DNA from: JAQUCI01 sp034932685
Lineage (GTDB): Bacteria > Bacillota_I > Bacilli_A > Erysipelotrichales > Erysipelotrichaceae
Length of the DNA stretch: 64,000 nt
Direction of reading: 5' to 3'
Assembly: GCA_034932685.1 (NCBI GenBank)
Contig: JAYFOM010000042.1
Coordinates: 1-64,000 of the forward strand
The translations under genes were made by a program, and so were the position numbers. The notes beneath the pieces were generated by a model, which ran no database searches, was not told the origin of the DNA, and was given only the letters and a program-made list of their open reading frames with translations. Below, piece by piece: positions 50,896-59,582 of this stretch. Position 1 is the stretch's first letter, and every line of letters starts with the position of its first letter.

Positions 50896-51903
50896 ATGAG
50901 AGTAATGTTAACTGGCGCAAGTGGTAGTGTAGGCTTAATGACTTTATCAGCACTATTAAAGCAAGATAATCATCAAATAACAGTTTTTGATCTTGATAAT
51001 AAGGCCAATCGTAAAAAACTAAAGCCTTATCTTAAGCGTGTTAAGACTGTATGGGGAGATATCAGTAACTATGATGTAGTCAAAGATGCTGTAAGAAATC
51101 AAGATGCTATCATCCATCTAGCAGCTGTTATCCCACCTAAAGCAGACCTTTATCCCGACTTAGCAAAGCGAGTAAATTACTTAGGGACGATAAACTTGAT
51201 CAAAGCTATAAAACAATCTTCTAATAAACCAATCTTGATCTATGCTTCATCTATTAGTGTGTATGGCGACCGCGTTAGTGAGCCGTGGATCAAAGTTACG
51301 GATATCTTAAAGCCAAGTGACAAAGACTATTATGCAAGTTTGAAGATTGATGCTGAAGAAGCTATCAGACAAGCAGATATATCGTTTATAATCTATCGCT
51401 TGACAGCGATCATGGATAAGCCAAAATTAGATCCACTAATGTTTCATATGCCGCTTAATACTAAAATAGAGATAGCATCAAGTCGCGATACTGGTCACGC
51501 CTTTGCGTTGACTCTAGATCATCTTGATGAGCTAAAGAACCAGGTTTTTAATCTTGGTGGGGGACCGCTATGTCGAACTGATTATCAGACTTTTCTAAGC
51601 AGGATGTTAATGAGTTATGGTTTTAATCCCAAACATTTATCAAAGCGTTGTTTTGCGACTAAAAACTTTCATTGCGGTTATTACGCTGATAGTGATATCT
51701 TAAATAATATCCTTCACTTTCAAAAAGACAGTTTAGAAAGTTATTTAGATAGTGTTGCCTTAAAAACACCACGCTTACTAAAGTTATTTAACCATCTATT
51801 TAGTAAGATGATCATGAATTATATGCATTTTAAATCTGATCCTAATCAAGCATTATTAAATAACGATATAGATGCGATCAAGCATTATTTTAAGCAAGAG
51901 TAA
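50896..51903 (+). CDS. NAD(P)-dependent epimerase/dehydratase (extended SDR)
   Basis: A 335-residue extended short-chain dehydrogenase: the Rossmann motif TGASGSVG is at residues 6-13, IHLAAVIPPK at about 75-84, the catalytic YASLK (Tyr-X3-Lys) at about 152-156. It probably acts on a nucleotide-sugar or similar substrate. No sugar-operon context is evident. No strong ribosome binding site is seen at the first ATG. Confidence 0.85.
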   Translation: MRVMLTGASGSVGLMTLSALLKQDNHQITVFDLDNKANRKKLKPYLKRVKTVWGDISNYDVVKDAVRNQDAIIHLAAVIPPKADLYPDLAKRVNYLGTINLIKAIKQSSNKPILIYASSISVYGDRVSEPWIKVTDILKPSDKDYYASLKIDAEEAIRQADISFIIYRLTAIMDKPKLDPLMFHMPLNTKIEIASSRDTGHAFALTLDHLDELKNQVFNLGGGPLCRTDYQTFLSRMLMSYGFNPKHLSKRCFATKNFHCGYYADSDILNNILHFQKDSLESYLDSVALKTPRLLKLFNHLFSKMIMNYMHFKSDPNQALLNNDIDAIKHYFKQE

Positions 51904-51913
51904 CCCTTATTTG

Positions 51914-51922
51914 TGGTATAAT
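51914..51922 (+). promoter_or_regulatory. Extended -10 promoter of the secreted membrane protein gene
   Basis: TGGTATAAT, 25 bases ahead of the start codon. Confidence 0.5.
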
Positions 51923-51946
51923 CATTAAGGAAATAGGTATATCATA

Positions 51947-53296
51947 ATGAAGAAATTAACATGTATTATTGTATTATTATTAGTATCTTTTCAAAGTGTA
52001 ATGGCTAATTCTACGCCTACATACTGGCAAGGAGATAATCTTGGCGAAGTTTTGATCATGGATGAAAATGTGGATATCGCTGTTATAAATGAAAACATAA
52101 TTTTTGACTTTACAGATAAAACAATAAGTACGGGTAGTTATTGGTTAACTGGTAAGGTTGATGTTGTATATCAAATGCATAACTCAACAAGTCAAGCAAC
52201 GACTGTTGAAATGGTATTTCCATTTATCGATAGTATTGATCATTTTAAAAGTGAGTTATTAAGTGTAGCTTTTGATCAAGAATTAATTGATTTCAAATTA
52301 CTAATTGATCAAAATGAGTATGATGAAAGTAAATCATACGATGATCTTAGTGGACTTAAACGTAATCTGGATGAGTATTGGCTTGATATAAATGATAATG
52401 CCGTTTTATATCAGATTGATCTTAAGGTGGATCAGAATTCTTATTTTGTGATTGATCTAAACTATCTTGATGATAGTAGTAAGGTAATGGGTTTTGGACA
52501 GATCAGTGGCTATCAATATGTTAATCAAAATAATCACTTATTATCTGGTTGGGTTTATGATGATCAAACGTTATACCTATTGGTATTAAATGGCGATATT
52601 GATATAAAGATTAATGGTTATAGCGATTATCAAGCGACTAATAAAATAGAACTTGACCATGTTACATCCAAAACGGATGTAAGTTTGAAGGATCATCTAT
52701 TAAACTTCATCAGATCAAAGCTTGATGAGAACATATCGCAAAGTTTTGATGATGTACAACTACTTAACTTGCTTGCAGGGTATTTATCGCATACAACGGA
52801 TAAGTATATGCAAGATTATGATCTTACTAGTCTTTTTTATCAAAAGCGGCTTTTCTTTTTAAACTATGAAGTAACTTTCAATAGCGAACAAACGCATGAG
52901 TTGGCGATATCTTACTTAATAAATGGAACAATGGATAAGTCTGAAACGGTTGCGCCAACCCATAGCTTTACATATCTTTTATCACCAGCTAAAAACTGGG
53001 CTGGTTTTAATGATCTTACTATTGATATCTATACATCAAATGAGAGTCCATATATTATTAAGAGCAGTTTAGCTTTTGATAAAATGAGTGCGAATCATTA
53101 TCAGTATAAAAGCGCTTTGTTACCTAATGATGAATTGAGCTTTACATTATATCAAAATGAGAAGATTAGCTTAGGTGATCGTGTGATGTATCGCTTAAAT
53201 CGTTGGTCTTATGGCTTGTATTTCTTAGCGCCATTTGTTGTTTTTGGTTTTATTGTTGGATTAATCATATTTTTAGTGAAAAAACGTCAACGTTAA
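51947..53296 (+). CDS. Exported, C-terminally membrane-anchored protein of unknown function
   Basis: A 449-residue protein with a signal peptide (about 1-20, cleavage near VMANST), a large extracytoplasmic region (about 25-415) of beta-rich character with VYQMHNSTSQATTVEMVFPFIDS (about 77-99), and a C-terminal membrane helix (about 425-443) ended by KKRQR. The beta-rich N-terminal part resembles VIT-like or protease-inhibitor-type folds only vaguely. I do not recognise a family. It is followed by the nucleotidyltransferase gene. Confidence 0.65.
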   Translation: MKKLTCIIVLLLVSFQSVMANSTPTYWQGDNLGEVLIMDENVDIAVINENIIFDFTDKTISTGSYWLTGKVDVVYQMHNSTSQATTVEMVFPFIDSIDHFKSELLSVAFDQELIDFKLLIDQNEYDESKSYDDLSGLKRNLDEYWLDINDNAVLYQIDLKVDQNSYFVIDLNYLDDSSKVMGFGQISGYQYVNQNNHLLSGWVYDDQTLYLLVLNGDIDIKINGYSDYQATNKIELDHVTSKTDVSLKDHLLNFIRSKLDENISQSFDDVQLLNLLAGYLSHTTDKYMQDYDLTSLFYQKRLFFLNYEVTFNSEQTHELAISYLINGTMDKSETVAPTHSFTYLLSPAKNWAGFNDLTIDIYTSNESPYIIKSSLAFDKMSANHYQYKSALLPNDELSFTLYQNEKISLGDRVMYRLNRWSYGLYFLAPFVVFGFIVGLIIFLVKKRQR

Positions 53297-53344
53297 TATC
53301 TAATAATAATGTATAATGATAATAAGTGATAAAGGAGTGTAATA

Positions 53345-54256
53345 ATGAACAAACCGGTCTTAGTAATTTTGGCTGCCGGCATGGGTAGTCGTTATGGTGG
53401 TCTAAAACAAATTGATGTAGTTGGTAGTAATCAAGAGTGCATCATTGATTTTTCAATTTATGATGCTATCCAAGCTGGATTTAAGAAAGTTATCTTAATA
53501 ATCAGAAAAGAACATAAAGAAGCTTTTGATAATGCCTTAAGCGATAAAATAAGACCTTTTATTGAAGTTGTGTATGCATATCAAGATATGGATGATTTGC
53601 CAGGTGGCTATAAAAGACCTGAAGATCGCGAAAAACCATGGGGAACAACACATGCGATCTTAGCTTGTCGCGATATTATAAAAGAACCATTTGCGGTGAT
53701 CAACGCTGATGATTATTATGGTAAAGAAGCATTTAAGACGATCTATGACTTTTTAGTCAATGAAGTCAGTGATGATACTTATGGTATGGTTGGATATGTT
53801 ATTAGTAATACTTTGACTGATCATGGTACCGTTTCGCGTGGTGTTTGTGAAGTAGATGATGGTTATCTTGCCAAGATTGTTGAACGTCGAAAAATCAAAA
53901 AAGAAGAGAACCGACCATTTTATACAGAAGATGATCAGAATTGGGTTGCCTTACCATCTGATAATTTAGTATCAATGAACTTCTGGGGTTTTGCGCCTAA
54001 TATAATGCAATATCTAGATCCTATCTTGACAAATTTCTTGAAAGATAATTTAGAAGATAACCCTTTAAAATGTGAACATGTTATTCCAACAGCTGTTGAT
54101 GTCTTGATCAACCACTATGGGATTAAGGTTAAGATGATGCGCTCAAATGATACCTGGCATGGTATTACTTATAAAGAAGACAAAGAAAAGGTAGTTGCTT
54201 CATTGGCTGAGCTAAAAGCCAAGAAACAATATCCTGAAGACCTTTGGCAAAAATGA
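53345..54256 (+). CDS. NTP-transferase family nucleotidyltransferase
   Basis: A 303-residue GT-A-fold nucleotidyltransferase with LAAGMGSRYGGLKQIDVVG (about 9-27), and a catalytic Asp pair in AVINADDYYGKEAF (about 118-131). It should join a nucleotide to a sugar or alditol phosphate. The second half (about 150-300) follows a conserved clostridial sequence of unclear role. AAGGAGTG precedes the ATG. A terminator follows. Confidence 0.85.
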   Translation: MNKPVLVILAAGMGSRYGGLKQIDVVGSNQECIIDFSIYDAIQAGFKKVILIIRKEHKEAFDNALSDKIRPFIEVVYAYQDMDDLPGGYKRPEDREKPWGTTHAILACRDIIKEPFAVINADDYYGKEAFKTIYDFLVNEVSDDTYGMVGYVISNTLTDHGTVSRGVCEVDDGYLAKIVERRKIKKEENRPFYTEDDQNWVALPSDNLVSMNFWGFAPNIMQYLDPILTNFLKDNLEDNPLKCEHVIPTAVDVLINHYGIKVKMMRSNDTWHGITYKEDKEKVVASLAELKAKKQYPEDLWQK

Positions 54257-54258
54257 AA

Positions 54259-54286
54259 AAACCCTGAAGTAATTCAGGGTTTCGTT
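54259..54286. terminator. Terminator between the nucleotidyltransferase and the TPM gene
   Basis: AAACCCTGAA and TTCAGGGTTT form a stem with a T-rich tail on the plus strand. It may also act on the minus strand. Confidence 0.75.
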
Positions 54287-55264
54287 TTATTTACGACCAG
54301 CGCCACCACCACGTGAGCCACCGCCTCCAAATGAACGTGATCCACCAGATGAGCCAAATCCACCGCTACCACGACTTGTAAATGAGCGTGACTTGCCGGC
54401 TATTTTTTTAGGGCTTGTAACGCTTGGTGATTGTCTTACGGTTGGTTTTGATGGGGCATAGTAGTTTGAGCTATTTTGCTTTGTTGTAGAAGTTCTTGGA
54501 CGGTTAGTTGTGTTACGCTGATAAGTATTAAAGGGGCTAATCGGACGTCTTGGCATTGGTGTGATAAAATGATTGTCATTTGAGTAGCGTCTTCTTTTAG
54601 CCATAGCTGATAAGATGCTCAAGATAATGATCACCACGACTAACATGATAATAAAGGCTATGACAACATTGATGATATTGGTGAAAACACTATAATAGGT
54701 ATTTTGATCATCAATTGGTGGTATTGGAGTAAAGAAATCCTGATTGTCTAAATTATCAACTTGATAGATATATTCAAGTTCACGATAAATGGCATCGAAG
54801 AACTTACGGGCGCCACTATCATATTGTTGTAAAGCGAAATCATCTTCAAGATAATCTAGTAATAAGCCTTTTAAAACACCACCGGTCAAGGTTGTTTCAA
54901 GTCCTTTACCAACCATGACCCAGTAATTATCATCATTGATCACTAAAAGCAGTAATACACCATTATTCTTTGTGGCAGAACCGATCTTGTAATCATTGAA
55001 CATTTCGTATGCGTAATCTTCAATATCATATCCTTGCGTATCACTGATGGTAACGACTACTATCTGAGCGCCAGTGGTTTCGTAAAGTTTGTCATTTTGC
55101 GAAATGATGTAGGTGGCGGTTTCATCACTTATCACATTGGCGAAATCTTGGACATAAATAGAATCATTAGGTGAGGGGATATCAAGCGCAAAGATAGGTT
55201 TAAAACCACTTGTGACAAGTGTTGTTAAAACTATGATAACAAACAATACTTTAAACTTTTTCAT
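54287..55264 (-). CDS. TPM domain protein (YgcG-type), secreted and membrane-anchored
   Basis: A 325-residue protein with a signal peptide (about 1-26), an extracytoplasmic TPM domain (about 38-155, VQDFANVISDETATYIISQ onward), a membrane helix (about 192-216), a Ser/Thr/Pro/Arg-rich linker and a glycine-rich tail ending GGGSRGGGAGRK. TPM domains act in photosystem repair (TLP18.3) or as phosphatase-like modules; in YgcG proteins the role is unknown. It is the last gene of the XpaC-TelA-LemA-TPM operon. Confidence 0.88.
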   Translation of the reverse strand: MKKFKVLFVIIVLTTLVTSGFKPIFALDIPSPNDSIYVQDFANVISDETATYIISQNDKLYETTGAQIVVVTISDTQGYDIEDYAYEMFNDYKIGSATKNNGVLLLLVINDDNYWVMVGKGLETTLTGGVLKGLLLDYLEDDFALQQYDSGARKFFDAIYRELEYIYQVDNLDNQDFFTPIPPIDDQNTYYSVFTNIINVVIAFIIMLVVVIIILSILSAMAKRRRYSNDNHFITPMPRRPISPFNTYQRNTTNRPRTSTTKQNSSNYYAPSKPTVRQSPSVTSPKKIAGKSRSFTSRGSGGFGSSGGSRSFGGGGSRGGGAGRK

Positions 55265-55273
55265 CGCTACATC

Positions 55274-55825
55274 CTATCTAAAAGCGGGTAGTTCACCTAC
55301 AAAGGTAATTTTACTTAACACATTGGCAGGAAACTTTGTTAGTTTAGCATTATATTGGTCAACATAAGTGTTGAATTGATTATGACCAATCTTATCTTTA
55401 GCTTCACTGATATCATAATAAAGCGTTCTAGTGGTTATTTTATGAACGTCAGTTAATTGATAGTTATCAAGAGCGTAGTAAAGTAAACTAAGTTGTTGAT
55501 CTAACTTTTGATAAGCTACGTATTTATCATCAACGTTCTTTGCGAAAACTAATTCTTGTTGGGTTGTGATAGTTTCATTAACTAATGTTTGATCATTGTT
55601 TCTAACATAAAGATTGGCAAGACTAATAAGTCGGCTTGATGAATCAATTACGCGATCTAAATCATTTTGAATCCCATAACCGTCATTATCAACGCCTTGA
55701 TAAAATATATCTAGGGTGTCATTTCGCATTGAAGACAGTGTTTTATAAGAGCCAAACAAAACAGCGATGATAATCATGATGATCATGATCAATTTAGTTA
55801 AATTGCGATTTTCCCAAAACTTCAA
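55274..55825 (-). CDS. LemA-like membrane protein
   Basis: A 183-residue protein with an N-terminal membrane helix (about 10-30) and a long alpha-helical extracytoplasmic region. The LemA tail pattern YNAKLTKFPANVLSK (about 158-172) is kept. LemA proteins are often paired with TPM proteins, as here. The function is not established. It lies 9 bases before the TPM gene in the operon. Confidence 0.78.
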   Translation of the reverse strand: MKFWENRNLTKLIMIIMIIIAVLFGSYKTLSSMRNDTLDIFYQGVDNDGYGIQNDLDRVIDSSSRLISLANLYVRNNDQTLVNETITTQQELVFAKNVDDKYVAYQKLDQQLSLLYYALDNYQLTDVHKITTRTLYYDISEAKDKIGHNQFNTYVDQYNAKLTKFPANVLSKITFVGELPAFR

Positions 55826-55836
55826 TTTAGTTACCT

Positions 55837-56961
55837 CTATTTACTAATCTCTAATAATTTTTGTTTTAGATTAGCTTCGATTTTTGCTAGTTCAACTTCA
55901 GCTGCTTGTCGTTTTTCACGACCTTCTTTTTGGATATTCATGACATCATCAAGGGTACCGATGAGTTGTTCATTTGTATGTTGTAAGGTTTCAATGTCAA
56001 TAATACCGCGTTCTGATTCTTTTGCGATCTCGCCAGTTGCCATTCTTAAACGATCAGCGTTGCTCTTTAGTAATTGATTGGTCATATCGGTGACTTCACG
56101 TTGTACTTTGATCGCTTCTTGTGAATGACTTAAACCAAGGGCGATAACCATTTGGTTTTTCCATAGCGGAATAGTATTTTGAAGGGTTGATTGAATCTTT
56201 TCAACCATTAAAGTGTCGCCACCTTGAACTAATCTAATCTGTGGACCCATTTGAATAGAAATTTCACGTGTTAGTTTTAAATCGTACAGTTTCTTCTCAA
56301 AACGAGTACATAGTTCAGCGAAATCATTAGCTTTTTGTGAATCTTCAGCTAATCCAGTTTCTTGAGCGCGTGCTATCAACTCTTTTAAAGTAGTATTTCT
56401 GGCTTCATCTAATTTTTTCTGACCAGCTACGATATACATTGATAACTCTTTAAAGTTGATTAAATTCCGCTTGTACATTTCATCAAGCATAGCGATATCC
56501 TTGTATAACACATATTGATATTTCTCTAACTTATCAACGATTGTCTCAATATTGGCATTAACATCGTTATAGCGTGCTTTTAATGCTTGAAGCTTATTTA
56601 CTGACTTCTTAAATAAGCCGACAATACCTTTCTTTTCATCCATGTCAAAACCTTTAAGTTCAACTACTAAGTTGGTGATCATATCACTAACTTCATCCAA
56701 GTCTTTGGTCTTAACATTCTGTAAAGCTGATTCTGAAAACTCAGCCATCTTTTGTTGAGCTGCAGAACCATACTGCAAAATGACATTGGTATTGCTGATA
56801 TCGATCTGTTTAGCGAAATTTTCTACAAGTTGCTTTTCTTCAGGTGATAAATTGTCTTCTTCAACGACTTTTGTGACTGATCCTACTTCCATCTTTTGGG
56901 TTTCTTGCATAATTGGATCTAATGTTAAAACAGGCGCTATGCTTTCTTTTGTGTTTGTCAT
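55837..56961 (-). CDS. telA: TelA family toxic anion resistance protein
   Basis: A 374-residue, mostly alpha-helical protein matching TelA (PF05816): LNIQYGSAAQQKMAEFSESAL-type N-terminal region near 60-80, and conserved helices KMEFSE-like and LLKSNADRLRMATGEIAKESERG at about 300-322. The family was named for tellurite and related resistance, but its molecular role is unclear. It overlaps the XpaC-like gene by 4 bases and is part of that operon. Confidence 0.88.
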   Translation of the reverse strand: MTNTKESIAPVLTLDPIMQETQKMEVGSVTKVVEEDNLSPEEKQLVENFAKQIDISNTNVILQYGSAAQQKMAEFSESALQNVKTKDLDEVSDMITNLVVELKGFDMDEKKGIVGLFKKSVNKLQALKARYNDVNANIETIVDKLEKYQYVLYKDIAMLDEMYKRNLINFKELSMYIVAGQKKLDEARNTTLKELIARAQETGLAEDSQKANDFAELCTRFEKKLYDLKLTREISIQMGPQIRLVQGGDTLMVEKIQSTLQNTIPLWKNQMVIALGLSHSQEAIKVQREVTDMTNQLLKSNADRLRMATGEIAKESERGIIDIETLQHTNEQLIGTLDDVMNIQKEGREKRQAAEVELAKIEANLKQKLLEISK

Positions 56962-57641
56962 ACCTTCTCCTTAATGTTAAATGTGATAATATCTTCATTT
57001 AAGCCACGGCTCGCCATCATGTTTTGCATACCGGTAATATCGGTTGCGATGTCAAGTGCTTCATCAGCGAACATGCTGTCTAGAGTCTTCTTAAATGCAA
57101 TGATCGCGGTATCAAACAGTTCTTCAATTTTCTGCATTGAAGATACAATGTTAGCTCCGTCGATATTCTGTTTTTCAAAAACAATATAATGGTTAATAAG
57201 TTTACTAATAGTCGGTAAATAATAGTTCATGAACTGTTTGATCTTTCTTGCATCACTTGGATCATTTTTAATCTGATCAAGTATTTTTGTGAATAAATCA
57301 ACCAAGATGCCGATCTTTTCTTTTATCCGTGCTTCTTGGATTTGTTTTTTACCTGTAAGTAGTTCATCAATAAACATATTGCCAACTTTCAGTGCTTCAT
57401 CAGCACTTACAATGCCGGTCAGTAAAGGCTCGTCAGTTATTTCTATTTGCATAATTTTCTTAGGAGCGATTTTATCAACTAAAAAGAAGATTATTAATGA
57501 TAATAGACTGACGATTAAAAAATCACTGATGCGATATAATGGCAATATCAACACGTATAATAGCCCAAATAACCCGACACATAAAAAAGATAATCCGGTC
57601 TTTTTTTCTATTTGGCGATATCGTTTGATATTGGTTGACAT
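56958..57641 (-). CDS. XpaC-like membrane protein
   Basis: A 227-residue protein with two membrane helices near the N-terminus (about 18-37 and 41-57) and a helical cytosolic domain (about 75-215). It belongs to the XpaC family (historically tied to 5-bromo-4-chloroindolyl phosphate hydrolysis). It is paired with telA in many Firmicutes and heads this operon. AAGGTGGTGAA precedes the ATG. Confidence 0.82.
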   Translation of the reverse strand: MSTNIKRYRQIEKKTGLSFLCVGLFGLLYVLILPLYRISDFLIVSLLSLIIFFLVDKIAPKKIMQIEITDEPLLTGIVSADEALKVGNMFIDELLTGKKQIQEARIKEKIGILVDLFTKILDQIKNDPSDARKIKQFMNYYLPTISKLINHYIVFEKQNIDGANIVSSMQKIEELFDTAIIAFKKTLDSMFADEALDIATDITGMQNMMASRGLNEDIITFNIKEKV

Positions 57642-57661
57642 TTATTCACCACCTTAACTAT

Positions 57662-57690
57662 ATTTTACTTATTTTATGTGCTTTATTCAA
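57662..57690 (-). promoter_or_regulatory. Promoter of the xpaC-telA-lemA-tpm operon
   Basis: On the minus strand TTGAAT, 17 bases, TAAAAT, 21 bases ahead of the first start. Confidence 0.6.
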
Positions 57691-57699
57691 CAAAGCTGT

Positions 57700-58263
57700 T
57701 TATTGTTGATGTTTTTGATTGATGATGTAGTAAAATCCAATGTCATGATAGCGAGATTGATGAAAGAAATCATCTTTTCTTAATCCTTCATAAGTAAAGC
57801 CACATTTTTCCAGCACTCTTTTAGATGCGACATTATCCATGATACATCCTGCAGATATCTTATGATAGTTTACCGCTTCAAATAAGTACTTTATAACCTC
57901 ACCTAAAGCTTCGGTCACATAACCCTTATTCCAAAAGCGTGAACCAATAGCGTAACCAACTTCAATAGTGCCGGTGTAATCATTGCGATTCTGTTGAAGC
58001 ATAATACCGATACATTCATGAGTTTCCTTAAGTTCAATGCCCCAGCAATAAGCTTTGGGATCATTTGACAAAAAGACTAAACTATCAATACTTGAAGCGT
58101 TGAAGTTTTCATGATAAGGGGCACCAAAATAAGCAAGTACTTCTTGATCGTTATTAATATTAATAAAAATATCATAAGCGTCTTTACTATTGATTGGTCT
58201 TAATATAAGTCTTGTTGTTTCTAATCTTTTACTACCATGATGATTTAGGATTGGTTTTTCCAT
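57700..58263 (-). CDS. RimJ/RimL-type GNAT acetyltransferase
   Basis: A 187-residue GNAT protein: N-terminal LETTRLILRPINSKDAYDIF (about 14-33), the acetyl-CoA loop in IEVGYAIGSRFWNKGYVTEALGEVIKYLF (about 104-132), and KISAGCIMDNVASKRVLEKCGF (about 137-158). Such enzymes acetylate ribosomal protein N-termini or small amines. Its start overlaps the stop codon region of the TraB-like gene (58263), so they are probably co-transcribed. Confidence 0.9.
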   Translation of the reverse strand: MEKPILNHHGSKRLETTRLILRPINSKDAYDIFININNDQEVLAYFGAPYHENFNASSIDSLVFLSNDPKAYCWGIELKETHECIGIMLQQNRNDYTGTIEVGYAIGSRFWNKGYVTEALGEVIKYLFEAVNYHKISAGCIMDNVASKRVLEKCGFTYEGLRKDDFFHQSRYHDIGFYYIINQKHQQ

Positions 58264-59423
58264 TAGCTAAACAACCTTTCTATTATGTCTAAACCACTGA
58301 TGAAAGTGGCAAGGGTACTAAATAAGTTTGCGACAATTACAATAGCCAAAATTTTAATGAAACGATTTTTAAATATTCCTTTGATCGTTGTGATGTCTTG
58401 GTAAATATTTTGCATATCAGCTACAGTTGGTTTTCTGATCATGGCTTCGACAATACCAGCAAACCAACCAGCGGCTAACAAGGGATTAAGTGAGGTTATG
58501 GGAGCTACTAAAAAGGCGGTGATGATTGTCAATGGATGCGCTAATAGTAATAAACAACCAAAAGCACTAAAGGTACCATTATATAGAATCCATGATTTAA
58601 TTTGAAGCCATCCCATTTGCGGGCTGTTGATAAATGAGTAAGCAATCAGACTGACAATAACAAAAGGAATGATCCATCCTTTAATCTGATCTAAGATTTT
58701 GACAGTTGGAACTTGTGCTAGTTCTTGCATATCTTGTTCTAAATATATTTCCTTGGTAATGCCGATCACATGGGCTGCTCCTAAGACTGCAACAATCTTC
58801 TTGCCTGGTGCGTTTTTAATCTTATTAGCTAAATATTGATTTCTTTCATCAATCAATACGGCAGCTACTTTTGGTAATTTATCATTGATCTCAGATAAAG
58901 CGGCTTCTAGCATATCCTGGGTTTTAAGGTTTTCGATCTTTTCTGCAGTGATCTTTTCATCATCCATGCTTGAAAATAATATTAGATATATCAATTTAAG
59001 TTTTTCCCAAAAAGTATGTTTGCGCCAAATACGCATAAAAGTAGTTTGAATATTGCGATCAGCTAAGATAAGCTTAGCGTTGATCTTTTTGGCTTCAATG
59101 ATTGCTTGTGACATTTCTTGGCCAACTTGTACATCAAGATCTTTAGCGATCTTACGTTGGTATGAACCTAATAACATATTAGCGATCAAAAGAAAGGCTT
59201 TCTTTTCTTTAATGACATTTATCACATCGGTTGTTTGCCATTTCTGTTGATCATTTATCGTATCAAAGCGTTGTTGATCAAGCTCGATACAAACACTATC
59301 TGGTAATTCTTCGCTGATTAAATCCTGAACTTCAGTGACGCTTTCTTTTGAAACGTGGGCTGTTGCTAGTAAGATAATCTCTTTGTTTTGATAAGTTAAT
59401 CTTGTTACGTTTTTTTCGTCCAT
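58263..59423 (-). CDS. TraB/PrgY family membrane protein
   Basis: A 386-residue protein: the TraB domain (about 1-230) has ILLATAHVSKESVTEVQDLI (about 16-35), CIELDQQRFD (about 45-54) and VAVLGAAHVIGI (about 212-223), and three to four membrane helices follow (about 245-380). PrgY restricts sex pheromone in Enterococcus, and the wider family are proposed metalloproteases (TIKI-like GX2H motifs). No conjugation genes are present here. Confidence 0.9.
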   Translation of the reverse strand: MDEKNVTRLTYQNKEIILLATAHVSKESVTEVQDLISEELPDSVCIELDQQRFDTINDQQKWQTTDVINVIKEKKAFLLIANMLLGSYQRKIAKDLDVQVGQEMSQAIIEAKKINAKLILADRNIQTTFMRIWRKHTFWEKLKLIYLILFSSMDDEKITAEKIENLKTQDMLEAALSEINDKLPKVAAVLIDERNQYLANKIKNAPGKKIVAVLGAAHVIGITKEIYLEQDMQELAQVPTVKILDQIKGWIIPFVIVSLIAYSFINSPQMGWLQIKSWILYNGTFSAFGCLLLLAHPLTIITAFLVAPITSLNPLLAAGWFAGIVEAMIRKPTVADMQNIYQDITTIKGIFKNRFIKILAIVIVANLFSTLATFISGLDIIERLFS

Positions 59424-59551
59424 ACACTACTCTTCTTTCATTAATATTTTAACATAGGATTGTAAGTATTTGTTAATGGGTTAATGAATATAGTGATTGA
59501 TGTTATTGTGAGTATGGTGGATGAAAACTTCATTTCAGGACAAAGATTATG

Positions 59552-59560
59552 TGTTATAAT
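59552..59560 (+). promoter_or_regulatory. Extended -10 promoter of the cdaA operon
   Basis: TGTTATAAT with a weak -35, 22 bases ahead of the start. Confidence 0.55.
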
Positions 59561-59582
59561 AAACTGAATAGGAGGGCGTTTT

